Part shown: positions 43,684 to 52,232 of the stretch, piece after piece
How positions within the stretch are numbered: the first letter of the stretch is position 1
Layout of the letters: each line of letters starts with the position of its first letter
From: BJ22 sp021298375
GTDB taxonomy: Bacteria; Planctomycetota; Planctomycetia; Pirellulales; Pirellulaceae
NCBI GenBank assembly: GCA_046343015.1
Contig: JBKDOL010000049.1
Coordinates: forward strand, 5,914 to 69,913
Direction of reading: 5' to 3'
Length of the DNA stretch: 64,000 bases
Position numbers and translations under genes: made by a program
Notes under the pieces: generated by a model
Told to the model about the DNA's origin: nothing
The model's database searches: none
The model's input: the letters and a program-made list of their open reading frames with translations, nothing else

Positions 43684-44547
43684 ATGGGTATTCGCCTGCT
43701 CACGGTCGCCACGCTCAGCTACCTCACTCTGCTCGGCCTCCTCGTCTGGAGCGAACCGAATCTGGTTTACCCCGGAGCGGTCCCCCACGAGCAGGATTAT
43801 GTCCGTCGTCCTCTCGACACCGAGGAGGTTTGGATTCCAGCCGCGGATGGGTTGAAACTGCACGCCTGGCTGCTGCGCTCGCCGAACCCCAGCCGAACGA
43901 TTCTCTTCTGTCACGGCAATGCTGAAAACGTCGCCCGCGTCGCCAATGGAACCGGCCGCAAGCTGCGCGACGAACTGCAGGCCGATGTCCTAATCGTCGA
44001 CTATCGCGGCTTTGGAAAAACCGGTGGCGCTCCGCACGAAGCCGCGGTCGTCGAGGACTGCGCCGCGGCGCTGCAGTGGCTGGCGGACATGAGCGGCAAG
44101 TCGACTCCGGAGCTCACCATCTACGGCCGTTCCCTCGGTGGCGGCATTGCGGTCCAACTGGCCAGCCGCTACGGTGCCCGCGAACTGCTCCTCGACCGCA
44201 CCTTCGACTCCCTGGTCAGCCCCGCCACCCGGAAGTTCCCCTGGATTCCGGTCAGCCTGCTGCTGCGGAACCGTTTTGAGAGCGACCGGGTGATCGATCG
44301 CTGCCAGATGCCGGTCTTCCAGTCGCACTTCGCCGCCGATGAGGTGATTCCGCTGGAATGCGCCCGAGCCCTGTTCGCGCAGGTTCAAAATCCGCGTTCC
44401 GAATTTCTGGAGTTTCCGGGTGGGACCCATTTAACGCCGCTACCCGATTCCTACTGGCCCGCCTTGCGAAAGTTTTTGGAGGCAAGCGATTCAGAGCAGC
44501 ACAGAGAGGCAGAGAGACGGACGCAGAGTACGCCGAGTGAAGAATAA
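43684..44547 (+). CDS. Alpha/beta hydrolase, membrane-anchored
   Basis: A 287-aa serine hydrolase fold with an N-terminal membrane segment (LLTVATLSYLTLLGLLVW). The oxyanion region FCHGNAENV, the nucleophile elbow YGRSLGGGIAVQLA (Ser in GRSLGG) and FPGGTHLTPL (catalytic His) give a Ser/Asp/His triad, with Asp in HFAADEVIP. It resembles BEM46/YfhR-type hydrolases of unknown substrate. The start is uncertain: ATG at 43684 lacks a ribosome site, whereas a TTG at 43615 follows AGGAAAG and would add 23 residues. The last 17 residues are polar and look like an added tail. Confidence 0.82.
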   Translation: MGIRLLTVATLSYLTLLGLLVWSEPNLVYPGAVPHEQDYVRRPLDTEEVWIPAADGLKLHAWLLRSPNPSRTILFCHGNAENVARVANGTGRKLRDELQADVLIVDYRGFGKTGGAPHEAAVVEDCAAALQWLADMSGKSTPELTIYGRSLGGGIAVQLASRYGARELLLDRTFDSLVSPATRKFPWIPVSLLLRNRFESDRVIDRCQMPVFQSHFAADEVIPLECARALFAQVQNPRSEFLEFPGGTHLTPLPDSYWPALRKFLEASDSEQHREAERRTQSTPSEE

Positions 44548-44714
44548 GGTGTTGAGGGTAACCGGGGGTGGCTGATCCTGCTGCCTCAGCCCGAACAGGT
44601 CAGAATAATGCAAACTCGCTCTCAACATCAGCTCTCTCTGCGTCCAAACGACTTCCTGCTTTCCCCCGGCGGCTGATTACAATCGAAGCCGAACTTGTTC
44701 CTCCCAGTTGAACG

Positions 44715-45506
44715 ATGCTCCCGATCACCAGCTCACAAAATCCGAAATTCAAGGCCGCGCTCAAGCTCCAGTCGAGTCGCGGGCGGAAGGAGCAGGAGCG
44801 GTTTCTGATCCATGGCCAGCGGGAGACCAGTCGCGCCTGCCAGTCGCGCGTGACGCTGGCTGAACTGCTGATCTGCTCGGCGGCGATGACCTCCGAGCAG
44901 CTTCAGGAGGCCCAGGCCTTGGCCGAGTCGGCGCGGGTCACGCTGCTCGACCTGACTCCCGACCTGTTTGCCAAGCTGGCCTATGGCGAGCGGGTCGAGC
45001 CCTTTCTGGCGGTGGCCTACCAGCCGAGGCTCGAGCTGGCGGCGCTCGAGCTGGCCGCGGAGCCACTGGTGCTGGTGGTTGAAGCGATCGAAAAGCCGGG
45101 GAATCTCGGAGCGCTGTACCGCAGCGCTGATGGTGCCGGGGTCGACGCGATCATCCTCGCCAGTCCACAGACGACCCCATTTCATCCCAATGCGATTCGG
45201 GCCAGCATGGGAACGGTTTTCAGCGTCCCAACCGCCAGCGCCGATTCGGCGGATGTCGTCCGTTGGCTGCGCGAGCGCCAGATTGCGACTTTCCAGGCGA
45301 GCCCCGATGCGGCGCAGTCCTACACGGCGATCGATTTTCGCCGGGCGACAGCGGTGGTCTTTGGCAGCGAGGCGTTTGGCCTGTCGGCAGCCTGGCAAGG
45401 CTTTCCCGGCGTGTCGCTGCCGATGCGGGGCATTGCCGACAGCCTCAATATCTCGGTCTCCGCCGCCGTCATCGCTTACGAAGCCCGCCGCCAACGAGAC
45501 GCTTAA
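44715..45506 (+). CDS. TrmH/SpoU-family RNA 2'-O-methyltransferase
   Basis: A 263-aa knotted (SPOUT) methyltransferase acting on rRNA or tRNA ribose. The N-terminal substrate-binding domain has ITSSQNPKFKAALKLQSSRG and RFLIHGQRETSRA. The three SpoU motifs follow: EKPGNLGALYRSADGAGVDA (1), VVFGSEAFGLS (2) and LPMRGIADSLNISVSAAV (3). The target nucleotide cannot be told from sequence. The gene is followed closely by a convergent ABC permease gene. Confidence 0.9.
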   Translation: MLPITSSQNPKFKAALKLQSSRGRKEQERFLIHGQRETSRACQSRVTLAELLICSAAMTSEQLQEAQALAESARVTLLDLTPDLFAKLAYGERVEPFLAVAYQPRLELAALELAAEPLVLVVEAIEKPGNLGALYRSADGAGVDAIILASPQTTPFHPNAIRASMGTVFSVPTASADSADVVRWLRERQIATFQASPDAAQSYTAIDFRRATAVVFGSEAFGLSAAWQGFPGVSLPMRGIADSLNISVSAAVIAYEARRQRDA

Positions 45507-45536
45507 CTCGGAACGTAACGCGGCCTCAGTCGCCCT

Positions 45537-48506
45537 TTACTTTTCGGAGCTTTTTTCAGCTTTGGCCTTGCTGTCAGTCGGCAGCCAGACGAGTTCAATG
45601 AGCTTTTGGCTTTGGGACTCGAAGTTGAGCAGAACCCTGCGGGCAAATTGGGAGTTCGTTGGGGAGTATGAGACGCGTTGCGGTAGTACGATCGCGTTGG
45701 CCTTGGACAGATCCGGGAGCGTATTTTCTTCTTCGAGTGCAATGTCCAAGCCGTTCCAAGCGACATTGACTTTTTGGTAGGCGCCCGTCGCCACTCCAGT
45801 GGTTGGCTGGTTGGGAGTGTTGGTTGCCGTAAAGATCCCAGTGGGCCGCAAATCCAGCGTACTCAGCGGCAGGATCACTGGAGTTTGCGGGGCAATCCCG
45901 GGAATGTCTGCGCCGGGGGCAGAACGCCATGAGTTCCAGACGAGATAGTACTCGCTACCGTGAGGAAGATAGACGACTCGCCCCGAGAGGTCCTGCAGAA
46001 ATCCCGGTGAGTAACTCGCAAAACAAGCATTCAATTCCAGCAGTGATGTTGGGTAGCCGCCATGCTCAAGGTAATGGGTGAGAAGGGCCAACCGCAGCAT
46101 CAACCAATGGCGAATGTGCAGCCCGGATAAGAGTTCTGCGCATTCTTCCCCCAAGGTGAATTTCACCGCAGTAGTATCCCCCATTTCTGTCGTTTTACTC
46201 AGAAAATAGTCGAAACCCCACCAACTGATTTTCTGCAGCGATCTCGGCTTTTGAGCGGCACCCAAATAGCGTTGAACAAAAGCTCTTCGCAGGAATTCTG
46301 CTTGCCGACGGAGAAGTTGAGCACTCCGGGTGCGTTCCCAGGGGAGTGCCAGGCTCAGCCAATATCCCCATTCACGACGCGAGCTGGCCGCGGAGATTCG
46401 CGACTCGGCCGGGGATGAAAGGCTCCAAGACCGGGAGAGGCGGCTCGCGATTCGTTCCGCGTAGACCGCTCGGAGGTCGACTGGTTTTGAGTCGAAACTC
46501 CGAAGTTCCTCAAGGAACGACTGCAGCAGCTGCGGTGTCTGCCCCGCCGCCACCGCCCAAGCATTGATGGACTTGCTTGTCTGCATATCCAAATGGTTGC
46601 TGTTGGGAAACGCGGTATAGATTGCGTCCAGCCAGAGCAGCAGCCGCAAATTCTCTTGGGCTGCCTCGAGTTCCCCCTTGGCAATCCGCTCGTTCAGGTC
46701 GCGAGCCACCCAGTTTCGCAATTTGTTATCCGGCGATTCGAGCGAAAGTGGGTCAAAGTCGTACCCAAAGAATCGCTCCCATAACGCTTCCGCACTCCAC
46801 TCACGACTTTGCTCGCGAAATGGCGCGAGAAACTCCACCAGCTCGCGAGCCGTCTCAATCTGCTCGGCTCGGTATCGGATCGAGTCGACGATGGGCGTCG
46901 GCGTGAAATTTGTGACAGTCGAAGGTTGAGAGCTTGGCCGTGGAGAGGAATTGTCATTCAAGACCATCGTCGTTGGGGGCACGAACAGCGAATCGATTTC
47001 GCTTGTCCGCCAGCCGGCCAGCAGGCCCAGACTGCAAATCCCGGCCACCATGAGACCGGCGGCGACTCCCAGTTGCGAGGTCCAGGTGACACGCTGATTG
47101 AGCCACCGCGGGGCGAACCACCATCCGGCCCAGAGCAGGCCAAACGCAACGGGGGCCAAGCACCAGATCAGGTTGCCGCCCAGCCATGTGAGGTAGTTTG
47201 CTACCAGAACCATTCCTGCCTGGCCCACCACGGCGGCAAAGCAGGCCACAATTCCGCTACGGAAGGCGAGCGAGCAATAGGCTCCGACGGCAGCAGCCAA
47301 CCCGAACATCAGCAGTCCCGCCGAGGGAGATTGCAGAAACAGCCCGAGCAGCCAGTTTCCCTCTCGCGATGAAAAATCGTTCAAGTAAATCGAGTCAGTC
47401 CGTTGCAGCAGTTCGGAGGCAACGATCGTCTGAATCGTCAGTTGAAACACGACGCCGACAACCATCGCAACCGCCAACCACGGCAGGACGCGAGTCGCCC
47501 AGAGTGTTCGGGCCGAAGTTGGATGTTGGTGAAAGAAGCGGTACCGTCCCAGCCGCTGGTCATTCCAAAAGGCGGTCGAAGCCAGAGCGGCAAACAGCGC
47601 AGGTGGAAGCCAGGCAATGAACGGCTCGACCAATCGCCCAAGCACGATCCCGCCTAAAACCGACACGACTGGCAGGGCTAATCCCGCCAGCAGGATGGGC
47701 GCGTTGAGCCGCAGCGATTGCCAGAGCAAGCGACCGAATTGACGGCCAAAAGCAGAAGGGAGCCAACGCTCAGTCGCAGTCAGTGGCCGCGCTGCGGAAA
47801 AGGGGAAAACACGCAGCGGCTGGTCGCGAACCCACGCCGGACTGAGCCAGGAAACGATCGCCGCCAGCGAGCCGAGACTCAGCAGTAACAGGCCCGCCAG
47901 TCTTCCCCAGAAAAAGGCGGGGCTGGAGTTCTGCGACCAAGTGTTTCCGAACAGGCCGTTGACCGCCAGCAGTGCAAGCAGCCCGGCGCAAAGTGCCAGA
48001 ACCGACTGCCGCAGGAGCAGCGAGCAGCATGCGCCCAAGGCAAAAGCCGCGAGACCGAGCAGTAGCAGGTGCGGCACGAAAAAGATGGAATCGTCGACGA
48101 GTTGGCCAGGGTAACTGTCTCGGAACAGCCGGCCAAGTCCCAGTTGCAAGACCGAACCACCGCAGAGGAGCGAACCCACAAACGCGAGGAACACCGGCAG
48201 GGCCGTCCCTGCAAGCTTGGCCAGCGCCAGTTGGCCGGGCGGCAGCGGAAGGGTGCGCAGGAACCGGAGCGTTTGCTGGTCATTCTCCGGCGCAAACGTC
48301 AGCGCGCCGTTGACCAGCGCCAGCAGCACCAGGCTCGAAGCCCACGCCAGACCCCACAGCTGGAGACCGAACGACTGCTGTTCGAGGCCCCCAAACATTG
48401 CGAGCATCCGAAAGAGGAATGTTCCCACAACGAGTAAAGCCAGATTCAGCGGCCAGAGCAGCCGGCCTTCTTTCCAGGCAAAGCGATAGAGCAGCGCAGC
48501 GTTCAT
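45537..48506 (-). CDS. ABC transporter permease with large extracytoplasmic domain
   Basis: A 989-aa permease of the ABC-2/GldF-like type. The N-terminal half has about a dozen membrane helices in two clusters (first helix near RLLWPLNLALLVVGTFLF; another near GQAGMVLVANYLTWLGGNLI). After about residue 505, a soluble segment of more than 470 residues follows with no further clear membrane helix except near its start. Such an extension is unusual for ABC-2 permeases and its role is unknown. It lies 18 bases after the ATPase gene in one operon with a GntR regulator. Confidence 0.8.
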   Translation of the reverse strand: MNAALLYRFAWKEGRLLWPLNLALLVVGTFLFRMLAMFGGLEQQSFGLQLWGLAWASSLVLLALVNGALTFAPENDQQTLRFLRTLPLPPGQLALAKLAGTALPVFLAFVGSLLCGGSVLQLGLGRLFRDSYPGQLVDDSIFFVPHLLLLGLAAFALGACCSLLLRQSVLALCAGLLALLAVNGLFGNTWSQNSSPAFFWGRLAGLLLLSLGSLAAIVSWLSPAWVRDQPLRVFPFSAARPLTATERWLPSAFGRQFGRLLWQSLRLNAPILLAGLALPVVSVLGGIVLGRLVEPFIAWLPPALFAALASTAFWNDQRLGRYRFFHQHPTSARTLWATRVLPWLAVAMVVGVVFQLTIQTIVASELLQRTDSIYLNDFSSREGNWLLGLFLQSPSAGLLMFGLAAAVGAYCSLAFRSGIVACFAAVVGQAGMVLVANYLTWLGGNLIWCLAPVAFGLLWAGWWFAPRWLNQRVTWTSQLGVAAGLMVAGICSLGLLAGWRTSEIDSLFVPPTTMVLNDNSSPRPSSQPSTVTNFTPTPIVDSIRYRAEQIETARELVEFLAPFREQSREWSAEALWERFFGYDFDPLSLESPDNKLRNWVARDLNERIAKGELEAAQENLRLLLWLDAIYTAFPNSNHLDMQTSKSINAWAVAAGQTPQLLQSFLEELRSFDSKPVDLRAVYAERIASRLSRSWSLSSPAESRISAASSRREWGYWLSLALPWERTRSAQLLRRQAEFLRRAFVQRYLGAAQKPRSLQKISWWGFDYFLSKTTEMGDTTAVKFTLGEECAELLSGLHIRHWLMLRLALLTHYLEHGGYPTSLLELNACFASYSPGFLQDLSGRVVYLPHGSEYYLVWNSWRSAPGADIPGIAPQTPVILPLSTLDLRPTGIFTATNTPNQPTTGVATGAYQKVNVAWNGLDIALEEENTLPDLSKANAIVLPQRVSYSPTNSQFARRVLLNFESQSQKLIELVWLPTDSKAKAEKSSEK

Positions 48507-48524
48507 CTTGAGTGGCTCCCTGAT

Positions 48525-49457
48525 TTAGCGTGAACCGGTGCGATCGTGAGCCGGGCGGTCGGCGACTTGCCCGGCGGGCTTAATCAAGGCGACAAACAAT
48601 TCTTCCAAACTCGGCGTGTGGACCTCGACTTCCAGCACGCCCGGATGGTCGCGCAGCCGCCAGAGCTCTTCCGGACCGGGACGCTGGACGAGCATCTGCT
48701 GTCGCCGCGAGCCAAGTCCTTCATGGGACACGATCCGGGCGGTGAGTTCGGGCAGCGACGCCTCGTGGCTGGCGAAAGTGATCACCCAGCGTTCATGCTG
48801 GCTCTTCAGATTCTCGAGTGTGTCGCAGGCGAGCAGTTTGCCGGCGTGCAAGACTGCGATGTAGTCGGCGACTCGCTCGACTTCGCCGATCTGGTGACTG
48901 GAAAGGAGCACGGTTCGCCCTGTCGCCGCCACGTCGACCATACTCTCGAGGAATTGCCGACGGACGAGCGTGTCGAGCCCCGAAGTCGGCTCGTCGAGAA
49001 TCAGCAGCTGGGGTTCGTGAGCCATCGCCAGCGAGAGGGCGACCTTGGCCCGCCCACCTTTGGAAAGGGCGCCGATCTTTTTCTCCAGTGGCAGCTCGAA
49101 CGATGCGGCCAGCTGGTGAAAGCGCGGCAGAAACTGGTCGTCGTAAAATCCGGCGGTGAACCAGCCGATCTCGCCGACCTTCATCCAGTCGTAGAGCACC
49201 GGAAGTTCGGGCAGGTAGCCGCAGCGGCGTCGAATCTCGGCGCCTTGCCTGGCGCTGTCCAGTCCGAGGACCGTCGACTTGCCGCGGGTCGGTTGCTCCA
49301 GGCCCATCAGCATCCGGAGCGTGGTCGACTTGCCGGCGCCGTTTTCGCCGAGGAGAGCAAAGACCACACCTGGCGGAACTTCAAGCGAAAGTTGGTCGAC
49401 CGCCAGTGTTCGCCCGTACTGTTTGCTGACATCGTCGAGTTTGACCAAGGGAGTCAT
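48525..49457 (-). CDS. ABC transporter ATP-binding protein
   Basis: A 310-aa ATPase subunit. Walker A is GENGAGKST (about 41-49), the signature is LSKGGRAKVALSLAMA (LSxGG form), and Walker B is LLILDEPTSGLD, followed by the switch His in LLSSHQIGEVERVAD. The C-terminal 90 residues are the extension seen in CcmA/YtrB-type exporters. AGGAACC precedes the ATG at 49457; an upstream open frame was rejected. Encoded between the GntR regulator and the permease, so probably one exporter under GntR control. Confidence 0.92.
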   Translation of the reverse strand: MTPLVKLDDVSKQYGRTLAVDQLSLEVPPGVVFALLGENGAGKSTTLRMLMGLEQPTRGKSTVLGLDSARQGAEIRRRCGYLPELPVLYDWMKVGEIGWFTAGFYDDQFLPRFHQLAASFELPLEKKIGALSKGGRAKVALSLAMAHEPQLLILDEPTSGLDTLVRRQFLESMVDVAATGRTVLLSSHQIGEVERVADYIAVLHAGKLLACDTLENLKSQHERWVITFASHEASLPELTARIVSHEGLGSRRQQMLVQRPGPEELWRLRDHPGVLEVEVHTPSLEELFVALIKPAGQVADRPAHDRTGSR

Positions 49458-49527
49458 GGCTTGGTTCCTGTGTGAAGCGGTGGAATGGTTGCGGCTGGAT
49501 TGCAGGGTGAATCTCAAGTCGGAAAGG

Positions 49528-49968
49528 CTATTTCGTTTTGGCTTCGCGGCGGGCGAGTTCCTGCTCGACAATTTGCCGGATATCGTCGGCCGAGAGTTGG
49601 CTTTGGAAAGCTTCGTCGAGGACGTCGATGATCCGCTGGCGGACGAGCTTGCCTCGTTCGGTTCGGCAGAGTGCCCGGGCCCCGGAGCTGACGGCCAACC
49701 CGGAGCCTCGGACCGGTTCGACGACCTGGTCGCCTTGCAGGTCGCGGTAGGCGCGGGCCACTGTATTGGGGTTGATCGCCAGTTGCCGGGCCAACTCGCG
49801 GACGCTGGGGATCATCTGGCCCGTTTCGAACACGCCGCTGGCGATCGCAAACTTGATCTGCCGCGTGATTTGTTCGTAAACCGGGAGGCCATTGCTGGGG
49901 TTGATTTCGAACATGGTGCTGGAGAGCATTTTGGGGTTTCGAAAGGAGTCGTCATCCGCTTTCGCCAC
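49528..49968 (-). CDS. GntR-family (YtrA-type) transcription regulator
   Basis: A 146-aa regulator with the winged-helix GntR domain (YEQITRQIKFAIASGVFETG, then QMIPSVRELARQLAINPNTVARAYRDLQGDQVVEPV) and a short helical C-terminus, the YtrA architecture. YtrA-group regulators usually repress an operon holding their own gene and an ABC exporter, as the neighbours suggest here. The start is uncertain: GTG at 49968, or in-frame ATG codons at 49929 and 49914; none has a strong Shine-Dalgarno. A palindrome overlapping a likely promoter lies about 70 bases upstream. Confidence 0.88.
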   Translation of the reverse strand: MAKADDDSFRNPKMLSSTMFEINPSNGLPVYEQITRQIKFAIASGVFETGQMIPSVRELARQLAINPNTVARAYRDLQGDQVVEPVRGSGLAVSSGARALCRTERGKLVRQRIIDVLDEAFQSQLSADDIRQIVEQELARREAKTK

Positions 49969-50039
49969 GCTTCTTTGGGCGTAGCCACCGTCGCGCAGAC
50001 GGTGGGGCAGCTCAAACGAGGCCTCTTCGTCAATTCACT

Positions 50040-50057
50040 GTACTAACGTTATAGTAC
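50040..50057. promoter_or_regulatory. Palindromic candidate operator of the GntR/ABC operon
   Basis: GTACTA-ACGTTA-TAGTAC, a perfect six-base inverted repeat around a six-base centre, 72 bases upstream of the GntR start. Outside it the arms extend with one mismatch. On the minus strand it overlaps a possible promoter: TTGCCC (50074-50069), 17 bases, then TAACGT (50051-50046), with TATAAC as an alternative minus-10. An operator in this place would block transcription of the operon. Confidence 0.65.
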
Positions 50058-50218
50058 GGTAGTTCGCTGGGCAATCCGGGTTTGCTCCTCCGCCGGAAAT
50101 TTTTCCGGAAATTTCCAAGATTGGTTTGAGGCTCGCGAATGCTCCCCCATGCATTGGCGTTGACTTTCACTGCGAAGGCCACCAAACGACACATCTTATT
50201 TGCCCAGGAGACTGAGAA

Positions 50219-51043
50219 ATGTTGAAGAAAGCGACCTTTATGGGGTTGGGCTTGTTGCTGGTCGGGGGCCTGCTGTTTGGCAGCCGAATCGGCCCTTACG
50301 CCCAAACTGCCGTCAAGAAGATCCGGAACACGGCCGAACAGAGCGTCCCGCTGACGTTCCAGATCGATGCCGCCCGCGATCAGCTCAAGAAGATTGAGCC
50401 CGAAATCAAGAACATGGTCTGGCAGATCGCCAAGGAAAAGGCCGAGATCAAGCGGCTGGAGCGGGAAGTCGAAACCCAAAACGCCAGCCTGACTAAGAAG
50501 CACGAGGAGCTGCTGACTCTGCGGAATCACCTCAAGTCAGGTGAGACCGTCTACGTCGCCACCAACGGCAAGGCTTACACCAACGCCCGCGTGGAAGAGG
50601 ACCTCCGCCATCGCTTCTCGATGTATCAGACCGCCGAGAAGACCGTGGACAAGTCCGAGCAGATTCTTGACCTCCGCCGCAAGTCGCTGGAGCAGGCGCT
50701 GGCCAAGCTCGAGCAAGCCCAGGTGCATCAGCGCGAACTGGAGATCGAACTGGAAAACCTGAACGCTCGCCAGCGGATGGTCGACGTGGCCAAAACCGCC
50801 AGCAGCATCAACATCGACGATAGCCAGTTGGCTCGGACCAAGTCGTTGATCGATGAAATCTCGGCCAAGATTGACGCTGAGGAAGAGATGCTGAATCTCG
50901 CTCCGAAGTACCTGGGAGAAATCCCCGTGAGCGAAGGTGACGTCTCGGCTGATGGTGACATCGCCGCCGAAATCGACGCCTACTTCAGCGAAGGTGCCGA
51001 AGCCAATCTGGCTGATGGCAATCTCGCCCGCAACGACAAGTAA
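50219..51043 (+). CDS. Membrane-anchored coiled-coil protein
   Basis: A 274-aa protein of unknown function. The N-terminus (LKKATFMGLGLLLVGGLLFG) is a signal anchor, and residues about 45-200 are strongly predicted coiled coil with Lys/Glu/Leu heptads (LKKIEPEIKNMVWQIAKEKA; EKTVDKSEQILDLRRKSLEQ). The C-terminal 45 residues are acidic. It resembles PspA-like or other envelope coiled-coil proteins only in general pattern. It stands alone between the GntR operator and a strong terminator, so it is probably a single-gene unit. Confidence 0.8.
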   Translation: MLKKATFMGLGLLLVGGLLFGSRIGPYAQTAVKKIRNTAEQSVPLTFQIDAARDQLKKIEPEIKNMVWQIAKEKAEIKRLEREVETQNASLTKKHEELLTLRNHLKSGETVYVATNGKAYTNARVEEDLRHRFSMYQTAEKTVDKSEQILDLRRKSLEQALAKLEQAQVHQRELEIELENLNARQRMVDVAKTASSINIDDSQLARTKSLIDEISAKIDAEEEMLNLAPKYLGEIPVSEGDVSADGDIAAEIDAYFSEGAEANLADGNLARNDK

Positions 51044-51074
51044 CGTCGAGGGTTAGCGTTCCAATTCTCCTTCA

Positions 51075-51108
51075 GGCTCGAGTCGCTTGTTCGACTCGAG
51101 CCTTTTTT
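51075..51108 (+). terminator. Intrinsic terminator after the coiled-coil gene
   Basis: Perfect eleven-base stem GGCTCGAGTCG (51075-51085) with CGACTCGAGCC (51092-51102), six-base loop, then TTTTTT. It lies 31 bases after the stop codon. Confidence 0.93.
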
Positions 51109-51183
51109 GGGATATCCGGCGAGTCTGACGAGTCCCAGCTGTTCAGCCGTTTCCTGGTCCGAGTCAATTTCAGCCTTTGATCC

Positions 51184-52146
51184 ATGTCTCCCAAACGTTC
51201 CCAATTCTGGACTGCGACGCACAGCGCCATCGCCTGCCTTTGGCGGGGAGATTGTCAAGGCGCCGCGGAGATTCTGGGTGAGCCCGGCGTGCGAGAGCGC
51301 TGGCCCGGCCGGTGGTTGGCCAGTTGGCTCTCGCGGCGGCTGGTCAAGAACGCCTTTGGGCACTGGACACAAAAGGAGTATTCCCGGGCGTGGGCCGAGT
51401 TCACTACGGCTGAGCGGATTACTTCGCCGGCCCGCAGGGACTGGCTGTTGGCTCAGAAAAATCTGCTCGTCCAGGAGTCGCTCTCTGTTGCTGAGCAGTT
51501 GCGGGCCGAGGGCCCGGTGGAAACTGTCCGATCGGCGATCGGGAGTTTTCTGGTCTGGATCGATGGCGTGGGCGGGTACCTGGTTTGTCCCGGCCCGTCG
51601 GTCACGGCGGGGAGTTATGTCGACCAGCCAGGAATCGAACTTCCGCTCCAGGCCGACCTGCGGCGGCGGCATCTCCGCTTGGAGCTCCGCGAAGATCGAT
51701 TTCTCGCGACGCCTCTGGGGCCGACCCAAGTCAACGGCCAGCGACTGACTCAGCCCGCCCTGCTCGAAGACGGGGCAGTGTTGGCCTTGACCGGTCAGGT
51801 GCGTTGGCGGTTCACTCAGCCACATCCGCTGAGTCACTCAGCCCGGCTGGATTACCTCAGTCCCCACCGTTCGATTCCCTGGAGCGACGCGATTTTGTTA
51901 ATGGCTGAGACGTTGGTCTTTGGTCCGGCCCGCTGCAGTCATGTGATTTGTCCGGGCTGGGCCCAGGATCTGATTCTGTTTCATCGCCAAGGGCAACTTT
52001 ACGCGCGGAGTGATGCGCCCCTTTTTGTTGACGGCCGCCCGGCTGGCAACGTGGCTCAATTGAGGTTGGACTCCTCGATCCGCGGAGGGGATGGTGAGTT
52101 TTCCGTGAAGCTGGAACCGGTGCTGAGTCTGGGGCTGGTCTCCTGA
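51184..52146 (+). CDS. FHA-like protein beside a Ser/Thr kinase
   Basis: A 320-aa cytoplasmic protein. The first 110 residues are helical and TPR-like (AIACLWRGDCQGAAEIL; EYSRAWAEFTTAERI). Two beta-rich segments follow with FHA-like features: residues about 122-210 (ADLRRRHLRLELREDRFLAT, then PLGPTQVNGQRLTQPALLED and GAVLALTG) and about 240-318 (LLMAETLVFGPARCSHVICP, ADSSI-like RGGDGEFSV). The usual FHA G-R-S-H residues are only partly kept, so phosphopeptide binding is a guess. The next gene on the strand encodes a Ser/Thr kinase 86 bases away, the common partner of FHA proteins. Confidence 0.65.
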   Translation: MSPKRSQFWTATHSAIACLWRGDCQGAAEILGEPGVRERWPGRWLASWLSRRLVKNAFGHWTQKEYSRAWAEFTTAERITSPARRDWLLAQKNLLVQESLSVAEQLRAEGPVETVRSAIGSFLVWIDGVGGYLVCPGPSVTAGSYVDQPGIELPLQADLRRRHLRLELREDRFLATPLGPTQVNGQRLTQPALLEDGAVLALTGQVRWRFTQPHPLSHSARLDYLSPHRSIPWSDAILLMAETLVFGPARCSHVICPGWAQDLILFHRQGQLYARSDAPLFVDGRPAGNVAQLRLDSSIRGGDGEFSVKLEPVLSLGLVS

Positions 52147-52232
52147 TGTAGTGATTCTGCGGCTCGGAGGGACGCAGAACGGAATACTCTCCCGGGCGAA
52201 TTTGGGCTTTTTAGTTTTGCAAACCGGATAAA

